The notes beneath the pieces were generated by a model. It was not told the DNA's origin. It saw nothing but the letters and a program-made list of their open reading frames with translations, and made no database searches. Shown one piece after another: positions 44,446-53,325 of a stretch of 64,000 nucleotides of DNA; position 1 is the first letter of the stretch; each line of letters begins with the position of its first letter. This DNA comes from Ignavibacteriales bacterium (GTDB lineage: Bacteria > Bacteroidota > Ignavibacteria > UBA10030), in the NCBI GenBank assembly GCA_026390595.1, contig JAPLFQ010000005.1:248001-312000 (forward strand), in the 5' to 3' direction. Position numbers and translations under genes: made by a program.

Positions 44446-46158
44446 CTATCTCTTGTCAAGCGAGATCGTCACCCCCCATCCCTCCGGATCATCAGGCGGC
44501 GCATCGTTCCAGTCGCCGTACGCATGGGTGTCGTCTGTCTCATAGAAGACGATGTACTTGCCGGCCTGAAGCGAGATTGATCCGTCGAACAGGCGGTTCT
44601 TGGATGCTCCACCCGCAGGATCTGTCGATCGATACTTCATCTTCCAAACCGTCTTTCCTGAATTGACATCCTCTATCCACGCGTAGTCATACATCTCGCC
44701 ATCGCGCCCCTCGCCAACGGCATAGATGTGCACGTCGCTCGTCTTCGAAAGCGTAAACTCCTTTCGCCGCCGCTCGTCGTTTCCGACACGGAGTATGCTG
44801 GCTACCGCCGGAGAATTAGCACGTTCTTCGATCGCGGTGACATCGTTGGGATCAAACGGATCGCCGACCGCGCTGAGGGTGATTCCCCAGTGTTCAGGAT
44901 CGAAGGGGGATGAAGAATTCCAGTTGTGGTACGAGTGTGAGCCGTCGGTTACGAAGTGAACGACATAACTCCCCTTGTCAAGATGGATGACCTTATCCAC
45001 GAGCCGGTTTTTCTTGTCCCCTCCAGCGTGACTGGTTTCGTCAAATGTCATTTTCCAAACCTTTTTCCGCGTCGAGGCGTCGACGATCCATCCGTAGTCG
45101 GACATCTCCCCGTCCCGGCCTTCTCCGAGGGCATAGATACGAACGTCCATCCCCTTTTTGAGAGAGAACGGCTTTGATTTCGATTCGTGATCACCCAATC
45201 GGTTGAGATCTGCAATGACATTCTTCTCTTCTGCGGGTTTGTACTCAAACGTCTTTGCGTACTTTCGCTGCGCTTCGTCTTTCACCCACACCGTCAAACC
45301 CCAGAAGGATGGGTCGTAGGGGGGAGGCGCATTCCATTCTCTGTATGAGTGGGAGCCATCGGTGACAAAGTATGCAACGTACTGTCCCGCCTGTAGTTGG
45401 AGGGTTTCGCGCGACATCCTGTTCTTTCCCGCCCCTCCGGCGCTCTTCAGATTGCGATCGTTCATCTCCCACACCCGCTGGCCGGTTTTCGCGTTGATAA
45501 TCCAGCCGTAGTCGTCCATGCTTTCGTCCTGGTTTTCCCCGAGCGCGTAGATCGTGACCTCGGTCGGTTTTTCAAGGGCGAAGCCCTGATGCACATAGTC
45601 ATTGTCCCAGACACCGGTCAGCGAGACGACCGCGGTCTTCTTCAGTTCTTGCTGCCACCGGTCAACCCCTTCGCGCCCAACTGCTTTTCCGTGTCCGTGA
45701 ACAGTGATGGAGAGATCATTGTATTCCCGGCCACGGCTGCGGCCGTCAAAGATCTTGCTCGAAAGAAGTTCCATGAAGTCGCTGAAGCTTTCCACTCCGC
45801 CGGACGGTTCGGGGTACGCGGCATAGTACACTTCGTATTCTCCTTTGGGGAGTTGAACGACGTCATCGTAGTCGGCAAGGTTGCGGCTTCGGGTATGCTG
45901 CTTTGCGCTTCTGAGTTTCCACACCACGGTGCGCGTGGCTTTGTCAAGAATCCAGGCCGAAGTGCCGACGCCGCGATAGCGGTCGGTTGCCGCGACAGCA
46001 TGGATGGTAATATCCTGGTTGGATTCGAGAACGAACCCGTCGTTCTTGACTTCATAGGCTCCTACGCGCCGGATCTCAGTGAGGAGATCTCCCTGCGCAA
46101 ACAGGGGAGACGCGAAAAAAGCGATAATGAACGGAAGTACATAAGCCGTTCGTTTCAT
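44446..46158 (-). CDS. Secreted protein of unknown function made of four tandem domains
   Basis: A 570-residue protein with signal peptide (MKRTAYVLPFIIAFFASPLF, then AQ). The mature part is four copies of one domain of about 115-120 residues, near 32-155, 177-293, 316-432 and 452-567. Copies 2-4 share the pattern: a beta strand ending IYALGE or IYAVGE, a D-E-M-x-DY-GWI or AWI stretch, K-x-VW-x-M, AGG-x-x-KNR, G-x-Y-V, TD-x-SHSY-x-x-WN, PP-x-DP and WG-x-T. Copy 1 is divergent. The fold may be a beta-sandwich like bacterial pre-peptidase domains, but I do not recognise the family and assign no function. GGAGG precedes ATG 46158. It lies downstream of a TonB-dependent receptor gene on the same strand, past a repeat. 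Confidence 0.8.
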   Translation of the reverse strand: MKRTAYVLPFIIAFFASPLFAQGDLLTEIRRVGAYEVKNDGFVLESNQDITIHAVAATDRYRGVGTSAWILDKATRTVVWKLRSAKQHTRSRNLADYDDVVQLPKGEYEVYYAAYPEPSGGVESFSDFMELLSSKIFDGRSRGREYNDLSITVHGHGKAVGREGVDRWQQELKKTAVVSLTGVWDNDYVHQGFALEKPTEVTIYALGENQDESMDDYGWIINAKTGQRVWEMNDRNLKSAGGAGKNRMSRETLQLQAGQYVAYFVTDGSHSYREWNAPPPYDPSFWGLTVWVKDEAQRKYAKTFEYKPAEEKNVIADLNRLGDHESKSKPFSLKKGMDVRIYALGEGRDGEMSDYGWIVDASTRKKVWKMTFDETSHAGGDKKNRLVDKVIHLDKGSYVVHFVTDGSHSYHNWNSSSPFDPEHWGITLSAVGDPFDPNDVTAIEERANSPAVASILRVGNDERRRKEFTLSKTSDVHIYAVGEGRDGEMYDYAWIEDVNSGKTVWKMKYRSTDPAGGASKNRLFDGSISLQAGKYIVFYETDDTHAYGDWNDAPPDDPEGWGVTISLDKR

Positions 46159-46301
46159 GGCGGTGCCTCCAAAAAGTGATGCGCGTTGAATTGACAAGGG
46201 ATATACGTTGAACGTAGGGCGTTGGACGAAAGAAAGACCCTTTTCCTCTTACGGGAAGAGGGATGTTTAGTTTCCTTCGAAGAACGATCGGAAGATGCAA
46301 T

Positions 46302-46386
46302 CACAAAGTCACGAAGGCGCGAAAGAGTATGAAATATCTTTCTTCTCTGCGTTCTTACTTGTGTCCTGGTGTCTTTGTGGCGAGGC
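46302..46386. repeat. Imperfect inverted intergenic repeat
   Basis: Left arm begins CACAAAGTCACGAAGGCGCG; the right arm ends GTGTCTTTGTGGCGAG, whose reverse complement begins CTCGCCACAAAGACAC. The arms are degenerate tandem units of about 8-10 bases. It lies between the receptor and repeat-protein genes. Confidence 0.55.
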
Positions 46387-46407
46387 GTACCTTTTCAGAA
46401 GGGAGGA

Positions 46408-48900
46408 CTAAAACTTCACGGTCATGCCCAATGTCGGAAGAATCGGCCAGAGCTTGATTTCCTCGACATAGGGGTTACCGTTGCTGCTGAACCGGTAGCG
46501 ATAGGATTGTATGTTGGTGAAATTGAAAAGATTGCTGACATCAAAGAAGGCGGAAGCGAAGAGCCCTGCAACATCGAATTCCTTTCCGAGGCGGATGTCA
46601 ACCCGGCGATAAGCGGGAAGCGTCGCGCTGTTCTTGGACCCCGGAATCCATTCCCATTGGGACTTCTGTGTGTTGAATTGAGAAACGGACGGCGTGTAGG
46701 CATACCCGCTTCCGTACTGTACGCGCAGGTTTGAACTCCACCGGCCTCCGAGATCCCATTCGCCGACAACCGAGAGGGTATGCCGCTGATCGGTGAACCG
46801 CGGGTATTCTCCGATCCTGTCTGTGAGCAGGTCTTCGCGCGCATCAAGGAGCCCATAGCTTACCCATCCGTAGAAACGGGCCAGGCTGACTGCGAGGTAG
46901 ACATCAAGCCCGCGTGCGGAACCGCTTGCGTCGTTTTTTCGTGAATAGGTGATACGGCCGCTGCTGGTGCGCGATGATGAAATGAGGTTGGGGTACAGCT
47001 TGTAGAAGCCCTCGATCTTGATGGTGAGCGACGTGCCCGCTCCGGGGTCGAACAGAAACACATGTTCAATACCCAGAAGATAATGGATAGCTTTTTGCGC
47101 TTTCGTGTTTGTATCCGACGCGGCCGAGTACGCAAGCTGGCGATAGATCGGAGACTGGTAGAAGAAACCCCACGCAGCGCGGAGGGTCGTCTGGTCAATG
47201 AACCGGTACGCAACATTCAGCCGCGGGCTCAGGTTCAGGTCCCTGTTTACTCCGAAGTAATCGAGCCTCCCGCCAAGATTGAGGAGAAGTTTCTCGTTCA
47301 CCTGAACGACGTGCTCGTTGTACAACGCCAGCTTGAATGAGCGCGCTTCGATGTTCTCGTTGGCCGCATCGACGGCGCTATCGACCCGGTGTGTTCTCGT
47401 TGTGTCGGGGTAGCGTGTTGTGTTCATGTTCTCGTCGATGATGCGGCGATCGACAAGCTGCTGGTTGAAGAGGATCGACTGGTAGCTGACGCCGCAATTG
47501 AGCTCATAGTAAGGGGTCAATTGCAGCTCGAAGGCACTCTTCAATTCAATCGTCCTGATCCTCAAATCGTTTGAGTAAAGATGTTCCTGGTTTGAGCGAT
47601 AGAAATAGTTGGGGGTCGAACTGATATCGCGTGCGAACGTGTTGGAATTGTAGCTGTTTTCCTCGTCGATCTGTTCATAATAGGAGATCTCGCTTTTCAG
47701 GAAAGCGGTTGACGAGAGAAAGTTCGTGCTCTGAACATCGAAAAGATTGCTGATGTAATGAGCGCTTTCTTCTTCAAAGGAGGTCGAAGATTCGCGGAAC
47801 GCAGCCTGTTTTCCCTTGTACTGGCCGTTGTAGGTAAACGGCCCGCCCAGCGTTGACTGTGGTTCGAGCGTAAATGCGTCACCCGCATGGATGAACTCGA
47901 ACTGGAGTTTGTCCTTCGGCGAAAGCGAATACGCGAGGACTCCCTGGATATCATAGAAGGAGGGGCGTATGGATTCGTCAATGCCCATCAGGGACATCGC
48001 GTACTCTACATAGCTCTTCCTGGCTCCCACGATGAACGAGCCACTTGAGGTCATTGGCCCTTCAAGGAGGAGGTCGAAATTTGTCATGCTCAGGGTTCCG
48101 GCCCCCTGCAACTGCTCACGGCTTCCTTCGCGGTATTCGATATCCATCACAGCGCTCATCCTGTCGCCGTACTTTGCGCTGAAACCGCCGGTGACGAGTG
48201 TAACCTTCCTCATCATGTCGGTATTGAAAATCCCGATGCTCGCATTTGGCGCTTCCTTGACGTGAAACGGTTCATACACCAGTGCACCGTTGACGAGAAC
48301 GAGATTCTCATCGGGTGTGCCGCCGCGGACATTGAATTTTGCGCTGAACTCGTTATCCGATGATATGCCGGGAAGCGTTTGCACGGACCGGAAAACATCA
48401 GGGATCACCGTCGTCGTCTCGGTAATGTGGCGACCCTGGAGGGAAAGCGCGCCGCCATCTGCCTGCGATGTCTGCCCGGGTGCGCTGGAATACACCGTGA
48501 CTTCCTGCAGCAGAATGTCCGTGGCGACGATCCTGACATCGAGTACCTGATTCTTGTCTCTTATTTCGACATGTCTGGTTTCCGTTTTGTAGCCAACCAG
48601 ACTGGTGAGCACATCGTACGAACCGGACTTGAGCATGAGTTTGAATGCACCACGATCGTCGGTTGATGTGCCGAGAGCGAGACCCTTGATGTAGACCGTC
48701 ACGAACGGAAGAAGTTCGTGGGTGGAAACATCACGAACAGTTCCGGAGAGCACATAGGACTGAGCTGAGGCGGAGTGCATGAAGACCAGACAGCAGAGTG
48801 CAAGAGCGACCGCGGCACACCAGGCTCTTCGCGCAGAAATGCCCGTACTGCCGCCGTTGTATCGGCGGAAGGTCACGTTGTGAGATTGGTGTGAATGCAT
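46408..48900 (-). CDS. TonB-dependent receptor
   Basis: An 830-residue outer-membrane receptor with a long basic N-region and signal peptide ending HSASAQ (about residue 47), a carboxypeptidase-regulatory-like domain (about 50-130; LSGTVRDVSTHELLPFVTVY), a plug (about 150-260; DVFRSVQTLPGISSDNEFSA, NVRGGTPDENLVLVNGALVY and VTGGFSAKYGDRMSAVMDIE), and a barrel ending LGMTVKF. It resembles the large FecA/CirA-like receptors of Bacteroidota rather than SusC. The barrel gene upstream ends 24 bp before it, so they form one operon. The substrate is unknown. No TonB/ExbBD is in the window. Confidence 0.92.
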   Translation of the reverse strand: MHSHQSHNVTFRRYNGGSTGISARRAWCAAVALALCCLVFMHSASAQSYVLSGTVRDVSTHELLPFVTVYIKGLALGTSTDDRGAFKLMLKSGSYDVLTSLVGYKTETRHVEIRDKNQVLDVRIVATDILLQEVTVYSSAPGQTSQADGGALSLQGRHITETTTVIPDVFRSVQTLPGISSDNEFSAKFNVRGGTPDENLVLVNGALVYEPFHVKEAPNASIGIFNTDMMRKVTLVTGGFSAKYGDRMSAVMDIEYREGSREQLQGAGTLSMTNFDLLLEGPMTSSGSFIVGARKSYVEYAMSLMGIDESIRPSFYDIQGVLAYSLSPKDKLQFEFIHAGDAFTLEPQSTLGGPFTYNGQYKGKQAAFRESSTSFEEESAHYISNLFDVQSTNFLSSTAFLKSEISYYEQIDEENSYNSNTFARDISSTPNYFYRSNQEHLYSNDLRIRTIELKSAFELQLTPYYELNCGVSYQSILFNQQLVDRRIIDENMNTTRYPDTTRTHRVDSAVDAANENIEARSFKLALYNEHVVQVNEKLLLNLGGRLDYFGVNRDLNLSPRLNVAYRFIDQTTLRAAWGFFYQSPIYRQLAYSAASDTNTKAQKAIHYLLGIEHVFLFDPGAGTSLTIKIEGFYKLYPNLISSSRTSSGRITYSRKNDASGSARGLDVYLAVSLARFYGWVSYGLLDAREDLLTDRIGEYPRFTDQRHTLSVVGEWDLGGRWSSNLRVQYGSGYAYTPSVSQFNTQKSQWEWIPGSKNSATLPAYRRVDIRLGKEFDVAGLFASAFFDVSNLFNFTNIQSYRYRFSSNGNPYVEEIKLWPILPTLGMTVKF

Positions 48901-48924
48901 GGCGCGTAATCGGTACGTGGAATC

Positions 48925-49675
48925 TCAGAATCTGAATTCAAGACCGAGCTGGATCATCAGGAGATCTGTCTTGGATTTGTTGATATCGTAAACGACCTGG
49001 CCGGAAACCCTTCTGATCGAACCTTCTCTCAGGTACTCGGCCTGCGAACCGGCCATGTAACTGCACCTGAGATCAAGAAGAATTTCTCCCAACTCCGGTT
49101 TGCCCCCCCTCTGGTTCCGCGTCATTCTTCGTGTAGATGGAGATGAGGACGCCCCCGCCGCCACCATAGGAAAAAGCAAAGTCGTCGAGGTTTGTTGAAC
49201 TGGCCACTTCCTCGCCCCCATTTCCCTGGTTCTGAAGGGTTGTCTTCGTGAAGAGATAGTTGCCCCCGACGGCCTCTTCAAGATACGGTCGGAAGAAACC
49301 ACTGTTCTGCTGAAGGCGGAGGAAGAGATGTCCTGGGGCGAGGTTATTTTCGGTTGCGACGTCCACTGTTACGTCAGGTATGGTTATGCTGAAGGGCTCC
49401 CGCTTTTTCTCGGTTCCATAGTTCATGTAGCCAAATTGAAGACCGATCATGAATGCATAGTCCCTGGGCGCCAGCCCGATGTTGCCGGTGAGGCCGACAC
49501 CGGCCCGGTCCCCATTTTCTTTTAAGGCCCCTTGCGGAAGACCGACGAGGAAATTCAAACCTCCATGGAAAACCTGGGCTTGAGTCGAAAGCGCTGTGGC
49601 AAAGAGCAGAAAAGAGACTACGAGGGGTCGAAAGGTCGCGAAAGAACCGAAAATTGATTTCTGTGCGGAGTTCAT
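48925..49675 (-). pseudogene. Outer-membrane beta-barrel protein gene with a +1 frameshift in a G7 run
   Basis: The 5' part (49675 to about 49103) encodes a signal peptide (LVVSFLLFATALSTQAQ) and the first strands of a small barrel (HGGLNFLVGLPQGALKENGD), ending IYTKNDAEPEGG. The 3' part is in another frame and encodes GGKPELGEILLDLRCSYMAG and a typical last strand, QLGLEFRF. The switch falls in a run of seven G on the coding strand (49103-49109). Removing one G restores a single 249-codon frame reading EGGKPELGE. This may be a sequencing error, a recent mutation or a phase-variable tract. As given, the product stops after 200 residues. GGGAGG precedes the ATG. The receptor gene follows by 24 bp. 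Confidence 0.8.
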
Positions 49676-50231
49676 ACGAGGGCCTCCCGGGTGGATATCA
49701 ACACCCTGAGTATCGATTTCTGCGAGAATTGCCTAATCTAATGATTTTTCCAAACGAATAAACTCGCATTGTCTGCGCAATTGGGAAGAATCGACAGAGG
49801 TAATGAATTTCCATTGCGTTGCGCCAATCCCTTCCGTACTTTCTTGAGAAGACTGGTGCGACAGCTTGACATTCCCGGCAAAAAGTTCTATACTGCCTCC
49901 GCTGAAACCGAGTTTTATTACTGAAACCCAGTGCCATCCACCCTTGCTGAGAGATTTATCCAGAGGATAATTCTCGTACTTCTCAGACCGTACCATCGCT
50001 GCAGGGTGACCAGCGACACGCCGCGGGGAGCATTTGCGGCCAACATAGGCGTTCGTCTCAACCCCATTCATTCGAAACTTTGATAGAAGGGAGGTGCTGG
50101 GATAGAATACATGCTACTCCGTGTTTGTGTTACCACTCACTGCGATCGCGTTACTATCTTCTCGATCCTTTCTCGTATCATACTTCGATCAATAACTCAC
50201 TGATATATTTCTACATCCAAGGAGCAACATC
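49676..50231. other. 556-bp gap between divergent operons
   Basis: No gene is supported with confidence. A minus-strand open frame (49733-50071, 112 codons) has no recognised domain and no clear ribosome binding site. The region should hold promoters for the minus-strand barrel/receptor operon and for plus-strand cassette B. AAGGAG lies just before the start at 50232. Confidence 0.5.
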
Positions 50232-53200
50232 ATGAGATCCTCCTGGTGCAAAGTTCTCCTGATACTCTTGATTATCCTTGCCATCCCAGCGCTCCTGTTT
50301 GCTGGGAACGGAAAAATTTCCGGGACGGTAAAGGACGCTACCACCAAGGAAGCCGTTGTTGGTGCAAACGTGGTTATCGTAGGCACGACGATGGGTGCGG
50401 CGACAGATGCCGAGGGGCGGTATTACATCCTGAACGTACCTCCCGGGACGTATGCCGTGCAGGCATCCGTTGTTGGGTATGCGCGTTTAGAGGTCGGCGG
50501 TGTTCAGGTGCGTGCCGATCAGACCTCAGACCTAAATTTCGATCTACGCCAAGAAACAATCGAACTCAAGGAAGTGGTCATTCAGGCGCAGATGAGAGTG
50601 GTTGACAAATCTCAAACATCTTCCAAGTCGACCATCGGAAAAGACGAATTGTCAAACAAACTGCCGATCACCGGAGCCTTGGAAGTCTTGAACACCACGC
50701 CCGGAGCATTCAAAGGGTTCGTGCGCGGCGGCAAGATCACGGAAACCAAGACCATCGTTGACGGTGTCGACATCAGCGATCAGTACTATGCCATCGGCGG
50801 AGACCAGGCGAACCAGGGAATCTTGTACTCTTCCGGGCTTGTGACTCGCTACAGAGATTACCAATTGAGCACAAACGCCACCGTCACCTTCAACGCGGTT
50901 GAGCAGCTCTCCGTAAACACCGGAGCCACAGGCGCAGACAATGCGTCAGCGACAGCTGGTATCATCAACTACGCTCTCCGTGAAGGACGCGGAAAGCTCT
51001 CGGGCAGCTTCTCCGCCCGAGTAAGTCAGTTGAGTGGGCTCAAGTACGACGGTCCGGATCTTTACTGGAATGACCAGGTTTACTATGACGAGAAGAATGC
51101 AACGCAGGCTCGTCTTGCAGCGAATAAAGCACTCCAGGCGACGGCACCGACAGCTGCCCGCCAATTGGCAATTACCCCGGATAGTATCAAGAGCTTGAAA
51201 TACACGTACTACACGGGAAAATACCTAAACAACGACAAGCCCGTGATCGATGTCGACGGGATGATCAGCGGCAGCATCACCGATAATTGGGGATTCATGC
51301 TGAGCGGCAAATACTATGACTCCCACGGACGCTTGCCGAACGAACACTCTCAGCAGGCCGACCTGACATTCAAGACGACCTACAACCTGAGCAAGTCTTT
51401 CAAGATCAATGCATTTGGCATCTTGAATGACAGAGGTTACATCTTCGGCTGGAAGAACTCCTACTATAATGACAAGGCCAGGCTTTTCCTGGAAGGCGTT
51501 CCCAAGAGCGATGGATTTAATTTTGTTGGAAGCCTCAAGGCCACCCACATGCTCTCCCAGTCATCGTTCTATGAAATTCAGCTCAGTCACACGTATCGTC
51601 AGGATCGCTACGGGTATTCCGACGATAACGGTGACGGGATCTGTGCCCTCAATGAAAACGGGGAGTTCCTGACGCTGGAAAAAACGGCCGATGCCGAGAA
51701 GTACATCTCACGCTCTGGTATTGACCTGTTTAAGTTCTTCCGTATCGGTGACGAAGCGGGTCCGAGCTTTATCACACAGCCAATGACCGCGGGCAACGGA
51801 CAGATCCTGATCACACGCCCAACGTTCTATTATGAGAACACAAAGAACATCGTTACGACGGCCAAGTTCGATATCACCAGCCAGGTTGACTACAACAACC
51901 AGTTGAAAGCTGGAGTCTCCTTCCAGTTCAACGATATCAGCAAGGTCCAGAGAAATTCGAGCCTTGGCTCCGATGCGACGGACGTTCTCAGAAAAATGCT
52001 CGTTGAAAAATGGCAGTTCTACCCGACGCAATTCGGCGGCTATGTTTCGGACCGCATGGAATATGCGGGCCTCGTCATCAACCTTGGCGCGCGAATCGAC
52101 CGATGGGATCCCAAAGCAGCAGACTGGGCCAATTACTACAACCTGTTCGTTCTGACGAACAATGTTCAAATTGACGACAGCTTGCGCAAGGAACTGCTCC
52201 CGATCCGGGGCAAGGATGACGTAAAGCCATACTGGTTCTTCTCACCGCGTATCGGTGTGTCGCACCCGATCTCGGACGAAGCTGCGATGTACTTCTCCTA
52301 TTCACGCAACTCCATTCCGCCGCCATTCTCACGCCTCTACGGAAGCTACAATGCCGTTCTCGGCGCAGCCGGTCAATTACCGCAGTTCGCAAGCTTGAGG
52401 CAGGAGCCAGTCCGATCCTCGAACTACGAACTCGGTGCGCAATGGGAGTTTGTCCCGAAGAAGTTCGGATTGACGTTCACCGCATACATGCGTGACATCG
52501 AGAACTACAGCCAGAACGCAGTGACGCTGAACCTGGCCAACGGATCAAACGCCATGTGGGTCAGCGGGCAATATGCTGATGCACGCGGTGTTGAGTTCGG
52601 CATCCAGGCGCTGCGTCAGACCTATTTCGATTTCGTTACCGTCTATGGTCGTTTGAACTACTCGTACAGCTACATCAAGCAAACGGGCTGGACAGGAAAC
52701 GATGCGCTGCAGCAAACCACCTTCTCGCGTCCCGATACCCTGAAGTATGGAAACACGCTGCCGTTTGATGATCTCTGGGCCTATAACAAGGTTGAGACCA
52801 ATGTAACCGGCGGCAGTAACCTGCTGACAGGCGGATACGATCGCGCTCACCGCATCAGTTATGTTCTGTTCCTTGAATTCCCGTACCAGGTCATGGTCTC
52901 CTCTGTCGGCACGTTCCAAAGCGGATTCTACTATCCGTTGAGCGTGACCGTCGATCCGCGTGTTGCCGGCCGCGACTTTGGACAGGCGCCGTGGAACAAG
53001 ATGGTTGACTTGCGCGTGGAAAAAGGGTTCACACTCAACAATATTCACTTCGCGGTGTTCTTCGACCTGAAGAACGCGTTCGGCTGGAAGAACATCATCG
53101 GCTACGACAACACGGCCTCCGGCGCACAGCTCTGGGAATATTCTGCTGCTGGAATCGCGAAGTTGAATGACGGCACAATTGATCCTACGGGTTCCTACAA

Positions 53201-53279
53201 GCGCGCGGTGTACTACGATGGAAGTCCGTTCTACGACATTCCGAGTGAATACTACTTCGGCGTGAGGATTGATTTCTAA
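50232..53279 (+). CDS. TonB-dependent receptor with N-terminal regulatory-like domain (cassette B, gene 1)
   Basis: A 1,015-residue outer-membrane receptor: signal peptide (KVLLILLIILAIPALLFAG), carboxypeptidase-regulatory-like domain (about residues 27-107; KISGTVKDATTKEAVVGANV), plug (about 125-260; LPITGALEVLNTTPGAF, VRGGKITETKTIVDGVDISD and NASATAGIINYALREG), and a barrel ending YYFGVRIDF. It matches the cassette A receptor in layout but the plug and barrel sequences differ widely. AAGGAG lies seven bases before the ATG. The secreted partner gene starts 46 bp after the stop. The substrate is unknown. Confidence 0.93.
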   Translation: MRSSWCKVLLILLIILAIPALLFAGNGKISGTVKDATTKEAVVGANVVIVGTTMGAATDAEGRYYILNVPPGTYAVQASVVGYARLEVGGVQVRADQTSDLNFDLRQETIELKEVVIQAQMRVVDKSQTSSKSTIGKDELSNKLPITGALEVLNTTPGAFKGFVRGGKITETKTIVDGVDISDQYYAIGGDQANQGILYSSGLVTRYRDYQLSTNATVTFNAVEQLSVNTGATGADNASATAGIINYALREGRGKLSGSFSARVSQLSGLKYDGPDLYWNDQVYYDEKNATQARLAANKALQATAPTAARQLAITPDSIKSLKYTYYTGKYLNNDKPVIDVDGMISGSITDNWGFMLSGKYYDSHGRLPNEHSQQADLTFKTTYNLSKSFKINAFGILNDRGYIFGWKNSYYNDKARLFLEGVPKSDGFNFVGSLKATHMLSQSSFYEIQLSHTYRQDRYGYSDDNGDGICALNENGEFLTLEKTADAEKYISRSGIDLFKFFRIGDEAGPSFITQPMTAGNGQILITRPTFYYENTKNIVTTAKFDITSQVDYNNQLKAGVSFQFNDISKVQRNSSLGSDATDVLRKMLVEKWQFYPTQFGGYVSDRMEYAGLVINLGARIDRWDPKAADWANYYNLFVLTNNVQIDDSLRKELLPIRGKDDVKPYWFFSPRIGVSHPISDEAAMYFSYSRNSIPPPFSRLYGSYNAVLGAAGQLPQFASLRQEPVRSSNYELGAQWEFVPKKFGLTFTAYMRDIENYSQNAVTLNLANGSNAMWVSGQYADARGVEFGIQALRQTYFDFVTVYGRLNYSYSYIKQTGWTGNDALQQTTFSRPDTLKYGNTLPFDDLWAYNKVETNVTGGSNLLTGGYDRAHRISYVLFLEFPYQVMVSSVGTFQSGFYYPLSVTVDPRVAGRDFGQAPWNKMVDLRVEKGFTLNNIHFAVFFDLKNAFGWKNIIGYDNTASGAQLWEYSAAGIAKLNDGTIDPTGSYKRAVYYDGSPFYDIPSEYYFGVRIDF

Positions 53280-53325
53280 GAGAACGACACTGGCTGTGAA
53301 CCATACTATTAATGGGAGTAACATT

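Noticed and set aside
48925-49302. Separate 125-residue gene in the barrel locus
   Set aside because: Its second half is the continuation of the barrel gene in a shifted frame; the first half is out-of-frame sequence.
49733-50071. Minus-strand open frame of 112 codons
   Set aside because: Some stretches look protein-like, but no family, no ribosome binding site and no conserved context; not called as a gene.
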